A DNA stretch of 64,000 nucleotides, from contig NZ_PCOC01000001.1 in NCBI RefSeq assembly GCF_002975205.1, forward strand, positions 1,488,001 through 1,552,000, written 5' to 3'. The notes beneath the pieces were generated by a model, which was given only the letters and a program-made list of their open reading frames with translations, made no database searches and was not told where the DNA came from. Below, in pieces: positions 50,360 through 58,729 of the stretch; position 1 is the stretch's first letter; each line of letters opens with the position of its first letter. The stretch is from Ochrobactrum vermis (GTDB lineage: Bacteria; Pseudomonadota; Alphaproteobacteria; Rhizobiales; Rhizobiaceae). A program made the translations under genes and the position numbers.

Positions 50360-51763
50360 TCAACAGGCGACCACGTTAACGGCAAGACCGCCCTGACTGG
50401 TTTCCTTGTAGCGCTCGCTCATATCGTGACCAGTCTGGCGCATCGTCTCGATACAGGCGTCGAGCGGCACAAAATGCTTGCCATCGCCCTTTACGGCAAG
50501 TGACGCCGCTGTCACCGCCTTCACAGCACCAAGCGCATTGCGCTCGATACACGGCACCTGCACAAGCCCCGCAACCGGGTCGCAAGTCATGCCAAGATGA
50601 TGTTCCAGTGCAATTTCAGCGGCATTTTCAATCTGCTCCGGCGAACCACCCAGAACAGCAGCAAGTCCGGCGGCAGCCATAGCCGATGCTGACCCCACTT
50701 CGCCCTGACAACCGACCTCGGCACCTGAAATCGATGCATTGTGCTTGACGATACCGCCAATAGCAGCAGACGTCAGAAGGAAATCGCGGATGCCTTTCTC
50801 ATCGGCATCATCATGAAAATGCAGATAATAGCGCAGAACTGCCGGCACCACACCCGCAGCGCCATTCGTCGGCGCGGTCACAACCCTGCCACCGGAAGCA
50901 TTTTCCTCATTGACGGCCATGGCATAGACAGACAGCCAGTCATTCGCAAGAAGCGGGTTGCTGCGATTGTTACGCCAATCGTCCTGAAGCTTATCATGAA
51001 TCATCCGGGCGCGACGGCGAACACCCAAACCGCCGGGCATGACGCCATCACGGCTCAATCCGCGTTCGATACAGCCGCGCATGGCTCCCCAAATGCGATC
51101 AAGACCGCTATCCAGATCCTCGCGTGCCATATGCTTTTCTTCATTGGCCCGCTTCATTTCCGCAATTGACAGCCCGCTATCGTGAGCCATTTCAAGCATT
51201 TCGGCAGCACTGCGGAACGGAAACGGCACGTCAGCCTTGTCGTCCTGCTTCGCACCGCTGCGCTGCACGCGGCTCAGCTCTTCTTCGGTCACGACAAAGC
51301 CGCCACCGATTGAAAAATATGCCCGACGCAGCAGGAGGTTGTCATCAGCATCGAAAGCGGAAAAAGCCATACCGTTGGCATGTCCCGGCAAAGGCGTCTT
51401 CCGATCCAGTACAAGATCGACCTTCGGGTCGAAATGATAGGCTGGATGCCCGTCAGGATTCACCTTCTTCTCAGCAAAAACCCTCTCGACTTCAGCGTCC
51501 ATGATATCAGGGTCGATCGTATCGGGCAGATAACCGCAGAGCCCCAGAATAACGGCCCGATCTGTCGCATGTCCAACGCCGGTATAAGCCAGCGAGCCAT
51601 GCAGGCTTGCCTTCAAACGGTGAATTTTCGAATGCGCCGGCCTCGGCCAGTTTCCGCCGATAACTTCGTTGAGAAACATGCGCGCAGCCGTCATCGGGCC
51701 CATCGTATGCGAACTGGAAGGCCCAATGCCAATCTTGTAAAGATCGAAAACCGACAGAAACAT
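50360..51763 (-). CDS. sdaA: L-serine ammonia-lyase
   Basis: An iron-sulfur L-serine dehydratase of 467 residues, single-chain type, which turns serine into pyruvate and ammonia. The N-terminal beta domain has [16 protein letters not shown], and the C-terminal alpha domain has [15 protein letters not shown] and [14 protein letters not shown], whose cysteines bind the 4Fe-4S cluster. ATG at 51763 is favoured because [20 protein letters not shown] (core) is the family start. It lies 69 bases before the DUF1489 gene start, on the same strand but upstream of it. Confidence 0.95.
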   Translation of the reverse strand: MFLSVFDLYKIGIGPSSSHTMGPMTAARMFLNEVIGGNWPRPAHSKIHRLKASLHGSLAYTGVGHATDRAVILGLCGYLPDTIDPDIMDAEVERVFAEKKVNPDGHPAYHFDPKVDLVLDRKTPLPGHANGMAFSAFDADDNLLLRRAYFSIGGGFVVTEEELSRVQRSGAKQDDKADVPFPFRSAAEMLEMAHDSGLSIAEMKRANEEKHMAREDLDSGLDRIWGAMRGCIERGLSRDGVMPGGLGVRRRARMIHDKLQDDWRNNRSNPLLANDWLSVYAMAVNEENASGGRVVTAPTNGAAGVVPAVLRYYLHFHDDADEKGIRDFLLTSAAIGGIVKHNASISGAEVGCQGEVGSASAMAAAGLAAVLGGSPEQIENAAEIALEHHLGMTCDPVAGLVQVPCIERNALGAVKAVTAASLAVKGDGKHFVPLDACIETMRQTGHDMSERYKETSQGGLAVNVVAC

Positions 51764-51976
51764 TCCACACCTTCTACAGCCCGTCACGCGGCTGATTGAT
51801 TCCTGATCGCAGCATCGCCCGCGATTTGCTCGATCGTCTATTTTAGACAAACTTCGGCAAAAAGTCGCTAACGCGCAAACTGCGCATCCCTATTAGATAA
51901 TGTAGGAAAGGATCAACGCAAACGGAATGCCGAAATGCGGCATCAATTTTCCGGAATACGTAACTCCGTCTAACTT

Positions 51977-52075
51977 CTAAACGGAGAACAGATAGGCCAT
52001 GAGAATGACAGCAGCGAGACCAACGACTGCCCAAAGCGTAACGCCCCAGCAGGATTTTTGAACGGTTTCGTCCAT
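51977..52075 (-). CDS. Possible 32-residue single-pass membrane peptide
   Basis: A minus-strand frame of 32 residues from ATG at 52075: a short polar start (MDETVQKSCWG), then one strongly hydrophobic helix (about 12-31, TLWAVVGLAAVILMAYLF) and a stop. The amphipathic start with a single membrane helix is the layout of many bacterial small membrane proteins. AAGG lies about 12 bases upstream, which is far. A small stem (CTCCGT/ACGGAG, 51964-51985) overlaps the stop. It is in a gap otherwise without genes. Confidence 0.4.
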   Translation of the reverse strand: MDETVQKSCWGVTLWAVVGLAAVILMAYLFSV

Positions 52076-52301
52076 GGAGATTTTGGCAACCTTGTTGTGC
52101 AACTCTTTTACACAGCATTCTTCACAACGCTGTTACCAACCATATAGCTTCGTGATTACCAGAACGCAACGACGAAAAACGGCCGAATTGCGGCGACAGT
52201 TTTTCGAAGTCTAACACGCCATTCCAGAACCGATTATTTATCAATAAGTTACCGACAACTAACCTTAATAAAAGCTTTAAAGTGGCGGCAGAAATGCGGC
52301 A

Positions 52302-53096
52302 TCAGGGTTGAGGCAGAAGCATATCTGTTTTTCCCGCCAACCAATAAGCGGTGAGCCCAACCCATTCACGCATGGCTACGCTGAACCGCGACAGCGCTTC
52401 ATTTGGAGATTCAAGATAGAGGGCAAAACGTTCGCTGGCGCGCGTTTTATAATCTACAGGCCACGCAACAACATCGAAGTCCGCTTTGCGAAAACAACCA
52501 ACGGATCGAGGCATATGATATGCCGAAGTGACCAGAAGCCAAGTTTCACCCGGCTTCGGCTGGGCCAATGCCTTCGAGAAAACCGCATTCTCCACAGTGT
52601 TGCGAGACTTGTTCTCATAAATATAGCGCTCGCCGGAAAAGCCGAGATCGATCAACATCTTCCGTGTGCTATCTGCTTCTTTGGCGGATTCTTCAAAAAA
52701 GGCACCGTCACCACCGGAGACAATGACTTTAGCGTTCGGATATAGCCTTGCCAGCCGCATTGCTTCAAAAATGCGGTCAGCAGCACTATTCAGCTCGAAA
52801 CCTTTGCGCCCTGCATTGATCTCACCGTTCATATAGCCACCAAGCACGACTATTCCGTCCACGCGTTGCGGCATTTCATCGGGCTTTGCGAAACGGTCTT
52901 CCAATGGAGCAAGCAAGACAGCGCCCAGTGTCGTAAAGGCCGCAAAAAACAAAATGATCATCGACAACCCCAGCATACTCATACTGAATCGACGAAAGCC
53001 ACGCCACATGGCGAGAAAAGCAAGCAGGACGAGAACGAAGATGATCGTGAGAGGTTGAAAAAACAGCCAAAAAATCTTCGAAAGACTATAAAACAA
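52302..53096 (-). CDS. YdcF/ElyC-like DUF218 membrane protein
   Basis: A 264-residue protein with two N-terminal membrane segments (about 8-30 and 35-60) and a DUF218 domain (about 75-245): IVVLGGYMNG, VIVSGGDGAFFEES, SRNTVENAVFSK and LLVTSAYHMPRS. ElyC and SanA of this family affect envelope polysaccharide assembly in E. coli; the reaction is unclear. The start is judged to be TTG at 53096 with GGAGAG just upstream; an ATG at 53162 would add a cysteine-rich, non-membrane leader that looks unlike the family. Confidence 0.82.
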   Translation of the reverse strand: MFYSLSKIFWLFFQPLTIIFVLVLLAFLAMWRGFRRFSMSMLGLSMIILFFAAFTTLGAVLLAPLEDRFAKPDEMPQRVDGIVVLGGYMNGEINAGRKGFELNSAADRIFEAMRLARLYPNAKVIVSGGDGAFFEESAKEADSTRKMLIDLGFSGERYIYENKSRNTVENAVFSKALAQPKPGETWLLVTSAYHMPRSVGCFRKADFDVVAWPVDYKTRASERFALYLESPNEALSRFSVAMREWVGLTAYWLAGKTDMLLPQP

Positions 53097-53243
53097 CCAA
53101 GCTCTCCAATATGAGGCGCCCTGCCCGCATCTATGCCAGCACGAATCCGTGTGCGCCCGCATACTATAGTGTTGCAAAAGGCTGTGTTAGAGATTTGCCT
53201 GGAATCAAAACCGCCGGACATTGTTATCCAGCCGGAAGGAACC

Positions 53244-54233
53244 ATGTCTAATATCACGACTCAGGGTACCGCAGCATCTTCCTCTCGTGTTCGCCTCGGG
53301 CGCATTGATATTGCACGTGGGATCGCGCTGATCGCTATGGCGATCTACCATTTCGGCTGGGACCTTGAGTTCTTCGGCTACATGGCTCCCGCCACGACCG
53401 CACAAGGGGGCTGGAAGCTTTTCGCTCGCTGTATCGCGTCAAGCTTCCTGTTTCTCGTCGGCTTCAGCCTAGTCCTAGCGCATGGCAACGGCATTCGCTG
53501 GAAGCCTATGGGGAAACGGCTTGCCCAGATCGTTGCCGCTGCTGCCGCGATTTCAGCCGTCACATGGTATATGTCGCCAGACAGCTTCATCTTCTTCGGC
53601 ATCCTGCATCAAATCGCACTGGCAAGTGTGCTCGGTCTTCTTTTTGTACGCCTGCCCGCGCTTGTAACATTGGCCGTTGCGGCATTTGTCATCAGCGCTC
53701 CGCTCTATGCCCGCGCCGACATTTTCAACCATCCTGTATTGAGCTGGGTCGGTCTTTCAACCGTGATGCCGCGCTCGAATGATTACGTGCCGCTGTTTCC
53801 TTGGTTCGGGGCTGTTCTCATCGGCATAGCAGGTGCGCGCATTTTTCAGCGCTTCGGCTGGCTTCAACTATTGGCTGGTGGAATCAAACCACAGTTTCTG
53901 GAAAAGCCTCTGACATTCATAGGCAGGCACAGCCTGGCTTTCTATCTCATTCATCAGCCGGTGTTGATCGCACTGGTTTATGCGTTCTCGCAACTGATGC
54001 CGCCGGCACAGCCAGCGCCGCGTGAAGCTTTCACACAATCCTGCGTGGCCGCATGCTTGCAGAATGGCAGCGACCAGCTATGTCAGCAATTCTGCGGCTG
54101 CGTCGTGACCGAACTGGACAAGGCTAAACTGTTCGATGATGTCTTCAGCGGCAAGATCGACCAGGAGAACAACAGCACGGTCGAGGATATCGCACAGATA
54201 TGCTCTCCGGTGCCCGACGCTCCGCAGAACTGA
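53244..54233 (+). CDS. DUF1624 membrane acyltransferase-like protein with a cysteine-rich tail
   Basis: A 329-residue polytopic protein (about seven or eight membrane segments) of the DUF1624 family, kin to heparan-alpha-glucosaminide N-acetyltransferase and acyltransferase-3. RIDIARGIALIAMAIYHFGWD is the core motif (RxxDxxRG, then YH), and IGRHSLAFYLIHQP ends the membrane part. After the last segment a 65-residue tail has six cysteines spaced C-x3-C-x8-C-x3-C-x-C plus one more, likely periplasmic disulfides. GGAAGGA precedes the ATG. It is convergent with, and directly abuts, the MerR gene. Confidence 0.82.
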   Translation: MSNITTQGTAASSSRVRLGRIDIARGIALIAMAIYHFGWDLEFFGYMAPATTAQGGWKLFARCIASSFLFLVGFSLVLAHGNGIRWKPMGKRLAQIVAAAAAISAVTWYMSPDSFIFFGILHQIALASVLGLLFVRLPALVTLAVAAFVISAPLYARADIFNHPVLSWVGLSTVMPRSNDYVPLFPWFGAVLIGIAGARIFQRFGWLQLLAGGIKPQFLEKPLTFIGRHSLAFYLIHQPVLIALVYAFSQLMPPAQPAPREAFTQSCVAACLQNGSDQLCQQFCGCVVTELDKAKLFDDVFSGKIDQENNSTVEDIAQICSPVPDAPQN

Positions 54234-54623
54234 TCAGGTATTGACGCCGAGTTCGGCAAGACGCTCGATGCAGGACTCTTCGATCTGATCGAGTTCGCCG
54301 AGCGTTTCATCAATATCGCGCCGCTTCTGACGAAGGTCTCCACGCTTTTCTTCGATGCGCTTCATGAGCAACTTCAACTGTCCGGTCTCGCCGGGCGGTT
54401 CACGATACATCTGGATGATCTCGTGAATTTCGGCGATGGAAAATCCGAGCCTCTTGCCCCGCAGAATCTGCTTCAGGAGATGACGGTCGGCAGGACGAAA
54501 CAGCCGCGTGCGACCGCGTCTCACAGGGGCAATCAAGCCTTCATCTTCGTAGAAGCGCAAAGTACGAGTTGAAATACCGAACTCGCGTGTCAGCTCTGTA
54601 ATCGTATAATATTCGCGCACCAC
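54234..54623 (-). CDS. MerR family transcriptional regulator
   Basis: A 129-residue regulator with a MerR winged helix (YYTITELTREFGISTRTLRFYEDEGLI, core) and a C-terminal coiled coil (about 80-120, KRIEEKRGDLRQKRRDI) without metal-binding cysteines. It resembles the LiuR-like branch that controls branched-chain amino acid and acyl-CoA breakdown. No such catabolic gene is adjacent. A TTGACTTTTACGTAAA-like site lies 75 bases upstream and may be its own operator. Confidence 0.85.
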   Translation of the reverse strand: MVREYYTITELTREFGISTRTLRFYEDEGLIAPVRRGRTRLFRPADRHLLKQILRGKRLGFSIAEIHEIIQMYREPPGETGQLKLLMKRIEEKRGDLRQKRRDIDETLGELDQIEESCIERLAELGVNT

Positions 54624-54926
54624 AACATTCCTGCCTTGTATCGAGCGGACCGGACTCTAAACCGAATTAGTTTAGAGCCTAACGTTGTGGTCCTGCATTT
54701 ACGTAAAAGTCAACATTAAACCGAACAAACTAAAATACACCTAGCTACAATCTGGTCAGAAACTGGGATGACCGGCTTCACGTATCAGCAGAAGCGATAA
54801 TTGCTTTTCCTAGGAGCATTGGCCGGAGAACCCCGCATTTCCGTTAGTTTGCCGTTGATTACGACTTGCCATGATATTGCCGCTCATGCGTTATGAACTT
54901 GCGGAACCATTTACAAACGGCGATTC
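54624..54926. other. Non-coding divergent region between the MerR gene and an exported-protein gene
   Basis: These 303 bases contain no credible gene. They hold the promoters of the two divergent genes and the MerR-site candidate at 54698-54713. No strong terminator or repeat was seen. Confidence 0.6.
54698..54713. promoter_or_regulatory. LiuR-like operator candidate
   Basis: TTTACGTAAAAGTCAA (TTGACTTTTACGTAAA on the minus strand) resembles the TTGACGT-ACGTAAA type of site described for LiuR-like MerR regulators. The match is from memory of the motif. It lies 75-90 bases before the MerR start codon. Confidence 0.4.
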
Positions 54927-55292
54927 ATGCGGCGCTCTATAAAATTTACTTTAATCGGACTTGTGATCATCGCAGTGATAGGTGCTGCACCTTTTGCCGT
55001 TGAACCAATCGTGGTCAAGATCGGGGAAGGCTCGATTCGTCAGCTCGCCAGAGACGGCAATTTCTGCAAGACAGACCAATGCGATGAGGGCATGAATTAC
55101 GCATTAGGTTTTCTCGAAACCAATTATGGCCTGTCGCCTCACGACGTTAAATGGTGTATGGGCGTCGATGTTATTTCCCATTATGAGTTGCCATTCGGCA
55201 ACCAGATTAAAACATCAATAACCGACCGTATGTACCAGCGTTGTGGCGATCCCAAACGAGACGAGCCACCTGGCGAATACACGGACGAATAA
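54927..55292 (+). CDS. Hypothetical membrane-anchored or exported protein
   Basis: A 121-residue protein with one N-terminal hydrophobic segment (about 7-27, FTLIGLVIIAVIGAAPFAVEP) that could be an uncleaved anchor, and a small periplasmic domain with four cysteines (FCKTDQC, KWCMG, RCGD). The cysteines suggest two disulfides. No family was recognised. It is followed after 10 bases by the VanZ-like gene, so they probably share a transcript. Confidence 0.6.
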   Translation: MRRSIKFTLIGLVIIAVIGAAPFAVEPIVVKIGEGSIRQLARDGNFCKTDQCDEGMNYALGFLETNYGLSPHDVKWCMGVDVISHYELPFGNQIKTSITDRMYQRCGDPKRDEPPGEYTDE

Positions 55293-55302
55293 AGGCGCTC
55301 TC

Positions 55303-55650
55303 ATGAAGCGATTTTTGCGCATTGGCGCCTGGATGATACTTCTGGCCATCCTTGCGGTAACGATCAGCCCGATAAAGTTCCGTCCGATAACAGGTGAACC
55401 TGCAGATCTGGAGCGCTTTGTTGCTTTCTTTCTGGTGGGGGCCTTATTTGCCCTCGCCTATCCTCGCCACTGGATGGGCGTGCTTCTGCTGACAGTCGGC
55501 TGCGCTGCACTTTTTGAATTAATGCAACGTCTCGCGCCAGGACGTCACGGTGAATTCATAGACTTTGTTTTCAAGGCTGCCGGAGCCATACTGGGCATCG
55601 CAGTCGGCTACAGCCTCAGCCTTATCCGCCCTTTTCGGCAGCAAAACTGA
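55303..55650 (+). CDS. VanZ-like membrane protein
   Basis: A 115-residue protein with four membrane segments of the VanZ type: TISPIKFRP near the first loop, DLERFVAFFLVGALFALAYP, a glutamate/arginine pair in FELMQRLAPGRHGEFID, and a C-terminal helix. VanZ-family proteins outside Enterococcus have no settled role. AAAGGCG precedes ATG at 55303. It is convergent with the DUF2336 gene with no gap (stop to stop). Confidence 0.8.
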   Translation: MKRFLRIGAWMILLAILAVTISPIKFRPITGEPADLERFVAFFLVGALFALAYPRHWMGVLLLTVGCAALFELMQRLAPGRHGEFIDFVFKAAGAILGIAVGYSLSLIRPFRQQN

Positions 55651-56781
55651 TCAGGCTGCGGGAATAGTCTGCAGTCGATCCCGTGCCGTTTCCCGCATGA
55701 ATTCCAGATGGATGGAACGCAATAATGCCGCCAGATCATCATTGGCAGCAGCAAACCGGCCACCCCCGACAGCCTCACACATAAGAGCCGATATTTCCGC
55801 AGCGTCCATCCGCTTTCGACCGGCAGCAACGGCCCGCCAGGCTTCTATGGCGACAATCAAGGGCGTGTGCGTGGCATCGCTCAATCCGGCAGAGCGTAGC
55901 AATGCTGCAAGAGCTGCCGGGCGACCGCCCGAAATAATCGCGCAAATCCGGGCATCATCAAGATCAGAAAGTGCGCCGATCAGGCTCGCAAAGAAGTCTA
56001 TACGCCCCCCGGCAACGGCGCGGATAACGAAACTGGTCGTTATCTCGCCTCGAAGGCGCAGATGCTCAACCAGCGCCGGCAGCTCTTCATGCGAACAGTT
56101 TTCTGCCAGATGCATTGATGCACGGGTGGTTGCGTCGCCTATGACCTTATTGGCGCGGCGTTCACCCAGAAGCAACTTCACCAGCAGGAGAGATTGCAGG
56201 ACTTCGCCTACCTTCACTGCCAAAAGATGACGACATTCGGCTGGCAGATGCGGATGGGCCAGCAGAGCCTCCCGCACGAGAGCGTCATGCCCACAGCGCT
56301 CACTCATGCGTCGAAATGAAACCGAAGCGATACGGGCGCAACTGTTAAACAGCATTTCAGCGACTGCCTCACTGTCTCCAATTTCTGCAATTGCTGCAGC
56401 GACTGCGAGCGAAACATGAGGACGTGCTGCAACAAGAACCTGCATCGACGGGGCGCCATACGCCACACGATCAATCAGATCGGCATCACTGAGAAGCGTC
56501 GAACGCGCAAGAATATATCCTGCTACTTCCGGCTGATCAGCAGCAAGCATTGTTATAATATGCAGAGGCGAATTCACACTGGTCGAAAGCACGTCAGCCA
56601 TCGCCATGCGAACCTTTGGAGAAGGGTCATCGAGCAGGAGCGTCAAAGCAGCTTCCGCTTGTGCACGAACATGACCCGGCTGACGCTGGTCAATACATTG
56701 CCGAGCCAACTGGGCTGCACGGACAACGCGCGTAGCTACCGGCTCACAGCCCCCGACAAGCACATCTTGTTCGATATACAT
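55651..56781 (-). CDS. DUF2336 family protein
   Basis: A 376-residue alpha-helical protein of DUF2336, seen in alphaproteobacteria and made of HEAT-like helical repeats (SPKVRMAMADVLSTSVNSPLHII and LLADQPEVAGYILARSTLLSD type units, here given in part). Function is unknown; relatives occur near cell-cycle and envelope genes. ATG at 56781 follows GGAGCGGGG. It diverges from the DUF883 gene across 152 bases. Confidence 0.8.
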   Translation of the reverse strand: MYIEQDVLVGGCEPVATRVVRAAQLARQCIDQRQPGHVRAQAEAALTLLLDDPSPKVRMAMADVLSTSVNSPLHIITMLAADQPEVAGYILARSTLLSDADLIDRVAYGAPSMQVLVAARPHVSLAVAAAIAEIGDSEAVAEMLFNSCARIASVSFRRMSERCGHDALVREALLAHPHLPAECRHLLAVKVGEVLQSLLLVKLLLGERRANKVIGDATTRASMHLAENCSHEELPALVEHLRLRGEITTSFVIRAVAGGRIDFFASLIGALSDLDDARICAIISGGRPAALAALLRSAGLSDATHTPLIVAIEAWRAVAAGRKRMDAAEISALMCEAVGGGRFAAANDDLAALLRSIHLEFMRETARDRLQTIPAA

Positions 56782-56878
56782 TCTGGCCCCGCTCCAGATC
56801 GTTCTTGTATTCGAAAAAGTTAAATTAAAATGGTTTACGAGCGGTTTATCATGTTTGTTAACCGCATTGTCGCAGCAT

Positions 56879-56903
56879 GGAACCGAACGCGTTTTCACTC
56901 GTT
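56879..56903 (+). promoter_or_regulatory. EcfG-type general-stress promoter of the DUF883 gene
   Basis: GGAAC at 56879-56883, then 16 bases, then CGTT at 56900-56903 fits the alphaproteobacterial EcfG (sigma-ecfG) consensus GGAAC-N16/17-CGTT exactly. The expected transcript would start about 56910, leaving a 24-base leader to ATG at 56934. Confidence 0.75.
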
Positions 56904-56933
56904 TTATCGTTATCAATTCAACGGAGACTTCAA

Positions 56934-57251
56934 ATGGCCGACGAAAAGATCACGAACGACATCCAGCAGGCTCTCGAAAAGCAGATCGCCGATATGCGCA
57001 CCGAACTGAAGCGTCTCTCAAAATCGCTGGCATCAAATTCCAGCGAATTAAGGGAACGTGCGGAAGATGCCATGGATGATGCGTCCGGTCGTTTCCGTCA
57101 TGCCGCTCAAGCCGTGCGTGAACGCGGTCAGGTGGTTGCCGAAACCGTTCGCGATAATCCGGGCACGGCCACGACGCTTTTCGGAACTGCGGGGATCCTT
57201 GGCATTCTTATCGGCGTAGCCATCGGTTGCGCCATTTCCGACCGACGCTAA
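56934..57251 (+). CDS. DUF883 (ElaB/YqjD-like) stress protein
   Basis: A 105-residue protein with a long amphipathic, charged helix (about 5-70, [19 protein letters not shown]) and a C-terminal membrane anchor ([18 protein letters not shown]). ElaB and YqjD in E. coli bind ribosomes at the inner membrane in stationary phase. GGAGA lies 6 bases before ATG. An EcfG promoter lies directly upstream, and a strong terminator follows. Confidence 0.9.
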   Translation: MADEKITNDIQQALEKQIADMRTELKRLSKSLASNSSELRERAEDAMDDASGRFRHAAQAVRERGQVVAETVRDNPGTATTLFGTAGILGILIGVAIGCAISDRR

Positions 57252-57276
57252 ACAGCAAGAATCTTCCGGAATTTAT

Positions 57277-57305
57277 GCCCGCGCTCGATGCGCGGGCTTT
57301 TGTTT
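57277..57305 (+). terminator. Intrinsic terminator of the DUF883 gene
   Basis: GCCCGCGC at 57277-57284 pairs with GCGCGGGC at 57290-57297 over a 5-base loop, followed by TTTTGTTT. It lies 25 bases after the stop. Confidence 0.9.
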
Positions 57306-57447
57306 ACGCTCTTTACGAGAAAGGCAGGGTCTGCTAGCTCCCCGTCACTGGCAATTTGCCACCGGTCGCAGCCTACCCGGACAAAACAAGGACAAGCGTG
57401 ATAATGCGCTACAAGACTGCACCGTGGCTTTAAACAAAGGCACGCAA

Positions 57448-57915
57448 ATGTCTGAAAAGACGATATATTCCGACCTAAAGCAGCTAGGCTCCAACGCTTC
57501 AATACCGCAAACTCCGGAAGATGCCATCCTTGAACGGGTTGCAAATCCTCAAGCTGGCACACCTTACTGTGTTCGCTTCACAGCGCCTGAATTCACTTCG
57601 CTCTGCCCGATGACAGGGCAACCTGATTTCGCGCATCTGGTGATCGATTATGTCCCCGGTCAATGGCTGGTGGAAAGCAAATCCCTAAAACTGTTCCTGT
57701 TTTCCTTCCGCAATCACGGGGCATTCCATGAAGATTGCACCGTAACCATCGGCAAGCGTCTCGTAGAGCTGTTGAAGCCGGAATGGCTCAGGATCGGTGG
57801 TTATTGGTATCCGCGTGGCGGCATTCCCATCGACGTTTTCTTCCAGACTGGAGCAACGCCGCAAAATGTCTGGATACCGGAACAAGGCGTACCTAACTAT
57901 CGTGGCAGGGGTTGA
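57448..57915 (+). CDS. queF: NADPH-dependent 7-cyano-7-deazaguanine reductase QueF
   Basis: QueF (155 residues, the short unimodular type) reduces preQ0 to preQ1 in queuosine synthesis. The catalytic cysteine C53 and D60 are in [12 protein letters not shown], and the nitrile-reductase motif VESKSLKL is intact. ATG at 57448 gives the usual length, with AAAGG upstream. No preQ1 riboswitch was seen in the 130 bases before it. A small lipoprotein gene follows after 77 bases. Confidence 0.96.
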   Translation: MSEKTIYSDLKQLGSNASIPQTPEDAILERVANPQAGTPYCVRFTAPEFTSLCPMTGQPDFAHLVIDYVPGQWLVESKSLKLFLFSFRNHGAFHEDCTVTIGKRLVELLKPEWLRIGGYWYPRGGIPIDVFFQTGATPQNVWIPEQGVPNYRGRG

Positions 57916-57992
57916 TCGGCGTGTAGCGGTTGCCGCTGAAGATTGTGATCCCTATTATAGAAACGGACAACATGGCGCCTGAAAGGATCCCC

Positions 57993-58166
57993 ATGAAACA
58001 CGTCGCTATTCTGATTTCTCTGGCCGTTCTTGCCGGATGCGGGGGGGCCAGCAAGGCAGCCATGGACACTGGCAAGAGCTTCGACCGATTCGCCTGCATG
58101 TCACGCAATTTCAAGGGTGAACCGCCCTGCCCGCAGCCGGAAGCTACAAACCAATCTGCACAATAA
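57993..58166 (+). CDS. Small lipoprotein
   Basis: A 57-residue lipoprotein with signal peptide MKHVAILISLAVLAGC, the lipobox LAGC placing the modified cysteine at C16. The mature 42-residue chain has two further cysteines (FACMS, PPCPQ), enough for one disulfide. GAAAGGATC lies before ATG. No family was recognised. It sits between queF and a DUF924 gene. Confidence 0.7.
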   Translation: MKHVAILISLAVLAGCGGASKAAMDTGKSFDRFACMSRNFKGEPPCPQPEATNQSAQ

Positions 58167-58184
58167 AACCAGGGGAGGTCTGTC

Positions 58185-58727
58185 ATGGCTATCGAACCCA
58201 AAAACGTTCTCGATTTCTGGTTCTCGCCGAAGATGCGGGAAAACTGGTTCAGCAAAAGCGACGAGATCGACGCAGAAATTCGCGAGAAGTTTTTAGCGGC
58301 TTATGAAGATGCTCGTGCCGACAAGCTCGAACACTGGAAACAGCAGCCGGAAAACGCGCTTGCGCTCACCATTTTGTTCGATCAGTTTCCGCGCAACATG
58401 TTCCGCGGGTCGCCACGTTCCTTCGAAAGCGACGGGCTTGCCCGCGATGTGGCTGCACAGGCGCTTGATCATGATTTCGACCGGAAGTTATCGCCTGAGC
58501 AACGCCAATTCTTCTATCTGCCGTTCATGCATAGCGAGCATCTGAGCGACCAGAAACGCTGTGTCGATCTCTACGAAAGACTCGGTGACGAGTTTTCGCT
58601 CGGCTTTGCACGTCAGCATCACGATATCATCGAACGCTTTGGACGCTTCCCCCATCGCAACACGGTGCTTGGGCGCGACACGACACACGAAGAAGCCGAT
58701 TTTCTCAAGGAACACGCTGGCTTCTGA
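58185..58727 (+). CDS. DUF924 family protein
   Basis: A 180-residue all-helical protein of DUF924 (NVLDFWFSPKMRENWF, LALTILFDQFPRNMFRGSPR, FYLPFMHSEHLSDQ, and the end RFPHRNTVLGRDTTHEE). Function is unproven. GGAGGT lies 11 bases before the ATG. It is convergent with pccR, two bases apart. Confidence 0.9.
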   Translation: MAIEPKNVLDFWFSPKMRENWFSKSDEIDAEIREKFLAAYEDARADKLEHWKQQPENALALTILFDQFPRNMFRGSPRSFESDGLARDVAAQALDHDFDRKLSPEQRQFFYLPFMHSEHLSDQKRCVDLYERLGDEFSLGFARQHHDIIERFGRFPHRNTVLGRDTTHEEADFLKEHAGF

Positions 58728-58729
58728 CT

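Noticed and set aside
52255..52280. A CtrA-like TTAA spacing near TTAATAAAAGCTTTAA.
   Set aside because: The spacing is eight bases, not seven, and no cell-cycle gene starts nearby, so chance in AT-rich sequence is more likely.
53097..53162. An ATG-started N-terminal extension of the YdcF-like protein.
   Set aside because: The added residues (His, Cys, Trp-rich) look unlike a membrane protein start, and TTG at 53096 has a good ribosome site.
57298..57447. preQ1 riboswitch before queF.
   Set aside because: The leader was read for the compact hairpin and A-rich tail of preQ1-I and for the preQ1-II fold; neither was seen.
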